NCBI GenBank assembly: GCA_947476855.1
Contig: CANJSR010000022.1
Coordinates: 1-21,513, forward strand
Reading direction: 5' to 3'
Length of the DNA stretch: 21,513 bases
Origin: Acetobacteraceae bacterium
GTDB lineage: Bacteria; Pseudomonadota; Alphaproteobacteria; Acetobacterales; Acetobacteraceae
The position numbers and the translations under genes were made by a program. The notes under the pieces are model-generated. The model ran no database searches, had not been told where the DNA came from, and saw only the letters and a program-made list of their open reading frames with translations. Every line of letters starts with the position of its first letter. The stretch's first letter is position 1. Positions 16,182 to 21,513 of the stretch are shown piece by piece.

Positions 16182-17873
16182 ATGTCCCAAGCCACGCCAA
16201 TACGGCGTACGATCGCCGCCATTGCCAGCCCGCTGGGCTGGGTGGCGGGGTTCTCCTGCCTCTCCAACCTCATCTACCTCGCGGCGCCGATCTACATGAT
16301 GCAGATCTACGACCGCGTGTTGCACAGCCGGGGCGTCCCAACGCTCCTGTTCCTCACGTCGGCGGTCGCCATCTGCTACGCGGCTTACGCGATCCTTGAT
16401 GCCGTTCGGGGTAGAATCCTCGCCGGCATCAGTGACATTCTTGAAAATCGACTGAGCGCCGCGGTCCTGGGCCGTATGACCGCAGTCCGCCGCGGCGGCA
16501 GCCCCGCCGCGTCCGTCCATGTCGCCCGAGACCTGGACACGGTCCGCCAGTTCATAGCCGGAATGGGTCCGCTCGCGTTCATCGACCTGCCCTGGGCACC
16601 GATCTACCTGGCCGCGCTGGCGCTGCTGCACCCAACACTCGCGGTGTTCGCCATCGCCGCGTCCGTCCTGCTGCTGGGCCTGACCCTGGTCAGCGAACGG
16701 GCCGCGCGTGGCCCGATGACCGAGGCCGGGCGCGTCGCCGCCCGGTCGTACCAGTTCGGAGAGGCGGTGACCCGCCACGTCGACTGCGCCCGGACGATGG
16801 GCCTCGGTGCCGGTCTGACACAACGTTGGCGGCAGCTTCGGGGGGAGATGCTCGCCGCGCAGAACGCCGCCAGCCACCGCTCGGTCGTGCTGGGGGCAAT
16901 CGGCAAGGGCCTGCGGCTGTTCTTCCAGTCCGCCATCCTGGGCGTCGGCGCCTGGCTGGCGATCCATGACGCCATCTCAGCCGGCGCGATCTTCGCCGGT
17001 TCCCTGCTGCTGGGGCGCATGCTGGCGCCGATCGAGGCCATGATCGGCGCCTGGCGGCCGACGCTGGCAGCCAAGGACTCCTTCGGACGCATCCGCGCCC
17101 TGCTGGCCGAGAGCGAACGGGACCTCAAGACCGTCACGCTGCCGGCCCCGGCTGGTGACGTGCATCTGGAAACGGTGTCCTGGACTCCCCCCGGGCTGAA
17201 CCGGGCCGTCGTGCGCGGCGTGGCCTTGCAGATCCAGGCAGGGGCCGTACTGACCATCGTCGGACCCAGCGCCGCCGGGAAATCGACCATCGCCCGCCTG
17301 CTGGTGGGCGCGATCCGGCCTGATGCCGGGACCGCCCGCCTCGACGGCGCGGACCTGGCCACGTGGGAACCAGGGCAGCTTGGCAAGGCGGTCGGTTATC
17401 TGCCGCAGGACGTCGCGCTGTTCCCCGGCACCATCCGCGACAACATCGCCCGGTTCGGAGAGGCCACGGATGAGGACGTGGTCGCCGCCGCCAAGGCCGC
17501 CCGGGCGCATGACCTGATCGCCCACCTGCCTGATGGCTACGGCACCGTGCTGGACGAAACCGCCGCCAGCCTGTCCGGCGGCCAGAAGCAGCGTATCGCC
17601 CTCGCCCGCGCCCTGCTGGGCGATCCGGCGGTGGTCGTGATGGATGAGCCGAACGCCAACCTCGATTCCGACGGAGAGGCCGCGCTGACCGAGTGCGTCC
17701 TCGACCTGAAGAAGCGCAAGCGGACGGTCGTGATGGTCACGCATCGGGCCGGCCTAGTCCGCATTTCCGACTACGTCGCCACCATGCGGGATGGCGCCAT
17801 GACCGGCGTGCAGCGTGCGACCGAGTTCATGGCACAGCAGACGCCGGCCGTGGTGGCGGGAGGACGGGTATGA
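16182..17873 (+). CDS. Type I secretion ABC transporter, permease fused to ATPase (PrtD/RsaD-like)
   Basis: This 563-residue inner-membrane half-transporter would energise export of the giant protein encoded just upstream. The first ~300 residues are a transmembrane domain with hydrophobic segments near 20-40, 55-75, 130-165 and 245-285. The nucleotide-binding domain has Walker A GPSAAGKST (361-369), Q-loop Gln409, signature LSGGQ (464-468), Walker B VVVMDEP with catalytic Glu489, and switch His521. There is no N-terminal C39 peptidase or C39-like domain. Its length fits the PrtD/AprD/RsaD group of about 560-590 residues. It begins 26 bp after the substrate gene, with a weak GGAA 7 nt before the ATG, and overlaps the adaptor gene by ATGA, so the three genes probably form one operon. 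The family assignment is firm; the substrate is inferred from adjacency. Confidence 0.95.
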   Translation: MSQATPIRRTIAAIASPLGWVAGFSCLSNLIYLAAPIYMMQIYDRVLHSRGVPTLLFLTSAVAICYAAYAILDAVRGRILAGISDILENRLSAAVLGRMTAVRRGGSPAASVHVARDLDTVRQFIAGMGPLAFIDLPWAPIYLAALALLHPTLAVFAIAASVLLLGLTLVSERAARGPMTEAGRVAARSYQFGEAVTRHVDCARTMGLGAGLTQRWRQLRGEMLAAQNAASHRSVVLGAIGKGLRLFFQSAILGVGAWLAIHDAISAGAIFAGSLLLGRMLAPIEAMIGAWRPTLAAKDSFGRIRALLAESERDLKTVTLPAPAGDVHLETVSWTPPGLNRAVVRGVALQIQAGAVLTIVGPSAAGKSTIARLLVGAIRPDAGTARLDGADLATWEPGQLGKAVGYLPQDVALFPGTIRDNIARFGEATDEDVVAAAKAARAHDLIAHLPDGYGTVLDETAASLSGGQKQRIALARALLGDPAVVVMDEPNANLDSDGEAALTECVLDLKKRKRTVVMVTHRAGLVRISDYVATMRDGAMTGVQRATEFMAQQTPAVVAGGRV

Positions 17874-19138
17874 ACAGCGCAATTCGCGTCGGACTGATCA
17901 CAGTCTTGGCCTTCTTTGGCGGCCTGGGTTCCTGGGCGGCCCTCGCGCCGCTGGATGGGGCCGTGGTCGGCACCGGCGCCCTCGCCGTGCATGGGAACCG
18001 CAAGACCATCCAGCACCGGGAGGGCGGCATTGTCGCCGAACTGCTGGTGCGCGACGGCACGCTTGTGGAGGAAGGCCAGCTTCTGGTCCGGCTCGACGAC
18101 ACCCAGGCGCGCGCGTCCTACACGGTCCACCACGCGCAACTGATGGCCGACCGCGCCTTGGTGGCCCGCAGCCTGGCCGAACTGGCCGAGGCGACGGAGG
18201 TCACCTTTCCTCCGGTCCTGGACGATGCCGATCCGGTCGCCCTGGTCGTGAAGGAGCGGGAGCGGCTGATGTTCACCAGCCGACGCGACCTGCTGTTCCG
18301 CCAGATCGCGATCCTCGACCAGCGAATCGAGCAGAGCCGGCAGCAGATCAACGGCGTGCGCATCCAGCTCGAATCCACCATCCGGCAGTTGGGCTTCGCC
18401 GAGGAGGAATGGCGATCCGTCTCCGGGCTCGAACGATCCGGGCTCGCGTCGAAAAACCGGCTGCTCGAAATCTCCCGTGCCGCCGAGTCGCTGCGCGGCC
18501 AGGTCGGGCAGTTGTCCACCGAGGTCATGCGCCTGGGCGCGCTGGCCATCGAACTGGACGCCGAGAAGCTGCGGCTGCGCGAAACCAGCCACGCGGAGGC
18601 GACGCGTGACATGCGGGAGGCGCAGATGCGGATCCACGACGTGATCCCGCGCCTGGCCGCCGACCGGGACATCCTGGCGCGCCTGGAAATCCGCGCGCCG
18701 ATCGCCGGAGAGGTCGTCAACTTGGCGATCTTCACCCATGGCGGCGTGGTCGATTCCGGCAAGGCGATGATGGACATCGTCCCCCGGACCCGCACGATCG
18801 TCGCCGAGGCGGAAATCCGGCCCGAGGACATCGAGCATCTGCGCGTCGGCCAAGCGGCCTCGGTCATCGCGCTGGGCTTCAACCCGCGGGAGAGCGCACC
18901 GATCCAGGGGGAAATCCGGGTGCTCTCGGCCGATCGGATCACCGACAGCCGCTCCGGCCGGACCTACTTCCGGGCCGAGGTCGCCCTGGTGGCGGACCAG
19001 GAAAGCGGGCGGCTGCTCGCCCGCCTGGGGCCGGGGATGCCGGTGGACGTGGTTGTGCCGATCGCGCCGCGCACCGCGCTTGACTACCTGATCGCGCCGT
19101 TGCGGGAGAGTTTCCGGACGGCGGGACGGGAGCTGTAG
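17870..19138 (+). CDS. HlyD-family periplasmic adaptor of type I secretion (PrtE/RsaE-like)
   Basis: This 422-residue membrane-fusion protein would link the ABC transporter to an outer-membrane channel. A single N-terminal membrane anchor spans about residues 6-27. Next come a lipoyl-like half (GGIVAELLVRDGTLVEEGQ, 52-70), a long helical hairpin rich in charged and glutamine residues (about 80-270), and the second lipoyl half (LEIRAPIAGEVV, 272-283). A beta-barrel region ends in a typical HlyD tail, RTALDYLIAPLRESF (401-415). The start is set by the ATGA overlap with the transporter stop and by a strong GGAGGA at 17859-17864, 5 nt upstream. An earlier in-frame start at 17693 lies inside the ATPase gene and is rejected. 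Translational coupling to the transporter is likely. No outer-membrane partner gene follows. Confidence 0.95.
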   Translation: MNSAIRVGLITVLAFFGGLGSWAALAPLDGAVVGTGALAVHGNRKTIQHREGGIVAELLVRDGTLVEEGQLLVRLDDTQARASYTVHHAQLMADRALVARSLAELAEATEVTFPPVLDDADPVALVVKERERLMFTSRRDLLFRQIAILDQRIEQSRQQINGVRIQLESTIRQLGFAEEEWRSVSGLERSGLASKNRLLEISRAAESLRGQVGQLSTEVMRLGALAIELDAEKLRLRETSHAEATRDMREAQMRIHDVIPRLAADRDILARLEIRAPIAGEVVNLAIFTHGGVVDSGKAMMDIVPRTRTIVAEAEIRPEDIEHLRVGQAASVIALGFNPRESAPIQGEIRVLSADRITDSRSGRTYFRAEVALVADQESGRLLARLGPGMPVDVVVPIAPRTALDYLIAPLRESFRTAGREL

Positions 19139-19141
19139 GAG

Positions 19142-20188
19142 CTACTCATCCTCTGGCAGCAGGTCCAGCTGGGGGGAGGTGCGGATGGGCGCCTTCAGCC
19201 CCAGATGCCGCCAGCCCGGGTCGCCCATCATGCGGCCGCGGCTGGTGCGCAGGATCAGGCCCTCCTGGATCAGATAGGGTTCGACCACGTCTTCCAGCGT
19301 ATCCCGCGCCTCGGCCAAGGCAGCGGCAAGGGTTTCCACGCCCACCGGCCCGCCGCCATGGTGATCGGCGATGCGCCGCAGATAGCGGCGGTCCATCGCG
19401 TCCAGCCCCAGGCGATCGACCTCCAGCCGGGTCAGCGCGGCATCGGCGATCTTGCGATCAACGGTGGCATCCCCGGCGACGGCGGCGAAGTCTCGGACCC
19501 GGCGCAGCAGACGTCCGGCGATACGGGGGGTGCCGCGTGAGCGGCGGGCGATTTCCTCCGCCCCATCGTCGGTCAGCGTGATCCCCAGCAAACGGGCACC
19601 GCGGGTGACGATCTGGCGCAGTTCCTCGGGCGTGTAGAAGACCAGCCGCAGCGGGATGCCGAACCGGTCGCGCAGCGGCGTGGCCAGCAGGCCGGCGCGG
19701 GTGGTGGCGCCGACCAGGGTGAAGGGCGGCAGGTCGATCCGCACGCTGCGGGCGGCCGGTCCCTCCCCGATAATCAAATCGAGCTGGAAGTCCTCCATCG
19801 CCGGATACAGCACTTCCTCGATGGCCGGCTGCAGGCGGTGGATTTCGTCGATGAACAGGACATCGCGCGGCTGAAGATTGGTCAGGATCGCCGCCAGGTC
19901 CCCGGCGCGCGCGATCACGGGACCGGACGTCGCGCGGAAGCCAACGCCGAGTTCCCGGGCGACGATCTGGGCGAGCGTCGTCTTCCCAAGACCCGGCGGG
20001 CCGTGCAGCAGCACGTGGTCCAGCGCCTCGCCGCGGCCACGGGCGGCCTGGATGAAGATCGCCAGATTCTCTCGGCTGGCCTTCTGGCCGGTGAACTCCG
20101 CCAGGGTCTGCGGCCGCAGCGATGCCTCGGCCGCGTCCTCCATCTGGCGCGCGGAGGAAACGGCGCGGTCTTCCGGAGCTTCGGCCAT
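19142..20188 (-). CDS. ruvB: Holliday junction branch-migration ATPase RuvB
   Basis: RuvB forms hexameric rings that pump DNA through the RuvA-bound Holliday junction during recombinational repair. The 348-residue product matches the family's usual length. It shows Walker A GPPGLGKT (63-70), Walker B DEIH (114-117), sensor 1 GATTRAG (160-166), and the PLRDRFG motif (171-177), where Arg173 is the likely trans-acting arginine finger by analogy with E. coli RuvB. The C-terminal winged-helix part includes [15 protein letters not shown] and RTSRGR. The ATG at 20188 shares its A with the last base of the ruvA stop codon (TGATG), so translation is probably coupled to ruvA. Its stop lies 3 bp from the stop of the convergent adaptor gene, leaving no room for a terminator between them. 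Confidence 0.98.
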   Translation of the reverse strand: MAEAPEDRAVSSARQMEDAAEASLRPQTLAEFTGQKASRENLAIFIQAARGRGEALDHVLLHGPPGLGKTTLAQIVARELGVGFRATSGPVIARAGDLAAILTNLQPRDVLFIDEIHRLQPAIEEVLYPAMEDFQLDLIIGEGPAARSVRIDLPPFTLVGATTRAGLLATPLRDRFGIPLRLVFYTPEELRQIVTRGARLLGITLTDDGAEEIARRSRGTPRIAGRLLRRVRDFAAVAGDATVDRKIADAALTRLEVDRLGLDAMDRRYLRRIADHHGGGPVGVETLAAALAEARDTLEDVVEPYLIQEGLILRTSRGRMMGDPGWRHLGLKAPIRTSPQLDLLPEDE

Positions 20189-20805
20189 CAGCCCACCAGC
20201 CTCTGCGCGATCTCACGCAACGCTTCCCGGATCAGGGCGTCGAGGGTCACACCATCACCCAGCCGGTCGGCGGCCCGGGCGGTGGCGGCCTGCGCTTCCG
20301 GCCGGCGATAACCCAGATTGACCAGGGCGGAGACCGCGTCGTCCTGCACGCCGCCGGCCGGCGTGGCGATGGCGGGCATGCCGATGCCGCCCGAGGATGG
20401 CATGGCGCCGACCTTGTCGCGCAACTCGGTGACCAGGCGCATGGCGAGGCGAGCGCCGACACCGGCGGCGCGGGTCAGGCTGGTCTTGTCGGCCGCCGCG
20501 ATGGCCGCGACCAGGTCGCGCGGCGACAGGGCCGACAGCAGGGACAGCGCGACCTTGCCGCCGACTCCCTGCACGGTCGTCAGCAGGCGGAACCAGTCGC
20601 GTTCGGCGGAATCGGCGAAGCCGTACAGCAGGATCGCGTCCTCCCGCACATGGGTTTCGACCAGCACCTTCGCCGGGGCCGGCGGCTGCGGCAACGCGGC
20701 GAGCGTGCGGGAAGAGGCATGCACGAGGTAGCCGACGCCGTTGACGTCGACGATGCAGGTGCCGTCGGCCAACGCCTCGATCCGGCCGGTCAGTTGCGCG
20801 ATCAT
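20188..20805 (-). CDS. ruvA: Holliday junction DNA-binding protein RuvA
   Basis: RuvA binds four-way DNA junctions as a tetramer and loads RuvB. The 205-residue product has an OB-fold N-terminus beginning [10 protein letters not shown] and the acidic-pin residues Glu55-Asp56. It has two helix-hairpin-helix motifs ([13 protein letters not shown], 74-86; [12 protein letters not shown], 110-121). A flexible linker at about 135-152 is followed by the RuvB-contacting domain III ([17 protein letters not shown] onward). The start at 20805 is chosen because MIAQLTG is the conserved family N-terminus. The frame stays open to 20958, but that extension is arginine- and proline-rich with no RuvA-like sequence. 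No clear Shine-Dalgarno is seen. ruvC, often just upstream in other proteobacteria, is not here; a divergent lutB-like gene occupies that position. Confidence 0.97.
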   Translation of the reverse strand: MIAQLTGRIEALADGTCIVDVNGVGYLVHASSRTLAALPQPPAPAKVLVETHVREDAILLYGFADSAERDWFRLLTTVQGVGGKVALSLLSALSPRDLVAAIAAADKTSLTRAAGVGARLAMRLVTELRDKVGAMPSSGGIGMPAIATPAGGVQDDAVSALVNLGYRRPEAQAATARAADRLGDGVTLDALIREALREIAQRLVG

Positions 20806-20965
20806 GGGGGGGACACGCTGGGGGAGGACATCGGGCTTCCGTCCGGGGTTGCGGCCCCTTCCTATACGACGCGCGGGGCGAGGCGTCGCGGGGGAAACCG
20901 GCGTCCGGGCCGCGACCGCTCCATGGGAAACCGACACGAAAGCGCCGGACGACCGCAATGCACCC

Positions 20966-20994
20966 CTGACGCGGGGTCCGCCGGCGGCTACAAT
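20966..20994 (+). promoter_or_regulatory. Candidate sigma-70-type promoter for the lutB-like gene
   Basis: CTGACG at 20966-20971 (four of six bases of TTGACA) and TACAAT at 20989-20994 (five of six bases of TATAAT) are separated by 17 bp. Transcription would begin near 21001, a few bases before the AGGAG ribosome binding site, giving a very short leader. It lies in the divergent space between ruvA and the lutB-like gene. In GC-rich DNA a TACAAT stands out, but this is sequence matching only. No regulator-binding palindrome was found nearby, and no convincing promoter for ruvA was seen on the other strand. Confidence 0.4.
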
Positions 20995-21003
20995 CCCAGG
21001 ATC

Positions 21004-21008
21004 AGGAG
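21004..21008 (+). promoter_or_regulatory. Ribosome binding site deciding the start of the lutB-like gene
   Basis: AGGAG lies 3 nt before the ATG at 21012 and 9 nt before the in-frame ATG at 21018. The second spacing is the normal one, so 21018 is preferred; the alternative would add only Met-Thr. Confidence 0.6.
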
Positions 21009-21017
21009 CCGATGACC

Positions 21018-21513
21018 ATGCTGACCGCCACTTCCCACGCGTTCAAGGAAAACGCCCACCGCGCTTTGGGCGATCGCGGCCTGCAGAAGGCGCTCGCCCG
21101 CAGCGGCCCCAGCTTCATCGCGCGTCGGGCCGCGGCGGTGGCCGGATTGCCGGAGTTCGAGCAGTTGCGGGACACCGCCCGCGACATCAAGAACCATACG
21201 CTGGCGCATCTGGACTTCTATCTCGAAGAATATGAGCGGAAGGTCCTCGCGTCCGGCGGCAAGGTGCATTGGTGCGCCGATGCGGCCGAGGCGCGGACGG
21301 CGGTGTTGGACATCTGCCAGAAGGCCGGCGCCCGCACCGTGACCAAGGGAAAGTCGATGATCGGCGAGGAAATCGCGATCAACGAGCACCTGGAACACCA
21401 CGGGATCACTCCGGTCGAGACCGACCTCGGCGAATACATCATCCAGCTTCGCCAGGAACTGCCGAGCCACATCATCGCCCCGGCCTTCCATCTGAACATG
21501 GAGGACTGGGAGG
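21018..21513 (+). CDS. lutB: LutB-like lactate utilisation iron-sulfur protein, 5' part only
   Basis: The gene runs off the right edge after 165 codons, where a complete LutB has about 470. LutB, with LutA and LutC, forms an iron-sulfur L-lactate dehydrogenase complex in the cytoplasm. The visible part is the start of the LUD (DUF162) domain. It includes LAHLDFYLEEYERKVLASGG and VHWCADAAEARTAVLDI, then the diagnostic KGKSMIGEEIAINEHLE with ETDLGEYIIQL and PSHIIAPAFH. The ferredoxin-like cysteine clusters that would prove iron-sulfur binding lie beyond the window. It is divergent from ruvA across about 210 bp that contain a candidate promoter. No lutA lies upstream, so lutA and lutC, if linked, must be downstream. 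Assignment to LutB over a smaller LutC-type protein rests on the long N-terminal lead-in before the LUD motifs. Confidence 0.88.
   Translation, partial: MLTATSHAFKENAHRALGDRGLQKALARSGPSFIARRAAAVAGLPEFEQLRDTARDIKNHTLAHLDFYLEEYERKVLASGGKVHWCADAAEARTAVLDICQKAGARTVTKGKSMIGEEIAINEHLEHHGITPVETDLGEYIIQLRQELPSHIIAPAFHLNMEDWE

Noticed and set aside
17693..17869. Earlier start of the HlyD adaptor within the ATPase gene.
   Set aside because: The extra sequence is an out-of-frame reading of the ATPase C-terminus. The ATGA overlap with GGAGGA gives a normal start just before the membrane anchor.
20855..20895. Minus-strand promoter for ruvA using TATAGG at 20861-20866.
   Set aside because: Only four of six -10 bases match, and no -35-like hexamer lies at a suitable distance.
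20806..20958. N-terminal extension of RuvA to 20958.
   Set aside because: The added residues are low-complexity and rich in Arg, Pro and Gly, and MIAQLTG at 20805 is the conserved family start.

Overview
The window is GC-rich by eye (about two thirds G+C). It looks like a chromosomal segment of an alphaproteobacterium, probably of the order Rhodospirillales. I base this on the RuvA/RuvB sequences, the codon style and the gene content, recalled from memory and not tested by a search.

Three quarters of the window (82-16155) is a single uninterrupted gene for a 5357-residue protein. It has no Sec signal peptide, no cysteine that I can find, and no RTX nonapeptides (GGxGxDxUx). It is built almost entirely from repeats in three zones. 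An N-terminal zone has irregular 51-61-residue repeats of the type VTAAxAxxL...LxVxDTAANLL. A central zone has 24 tandem units of about 90 residues (6037-12498), of which 20 consecutive units keep an exact 270-bp spacing. A C-terminal zone returns to the N-terminal repeat style and ends in a likely Ig-like domain plus a short terminal beta-rich domain. Inside the central array is a higher-order 810-bp repeat (three 90-residue units), present in four full copies plus two thirds of a fifth (8611-12390).

Directly downstream, on the same strand, are a type I secretion ABC transporter (16182-17873) and an HlyD-family adaptor (17870-19138) overlapping it by 4 bp. The order substrate, ABC, adaptor is that of a type I secretion operon, comparable to the Caulobacter S-layer cluster rsaA-rsaD-rsaE. 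The giant protein is therefore most likely exported in one step to the cell surface or medium as an adhesin, S-layer-like or matrix protein. No outer-membrane TolC-type gene is in the window.

The right part is housekeeping. ruvB and ruvA are on the minus strand, translationally coupled, and encode the Holliday-junction branch-migration complex. ruvB converges on the adaptor gene with only 3 bp between the stop codons. ruvA is divergent from a truncated lutB-like gene (LUD-domain iron-sulfur protein of lactate oxidation) that runs off the right edge. The ruvA/lutB intergenic space holds a plausible sigma-70-type promoter for lutB.
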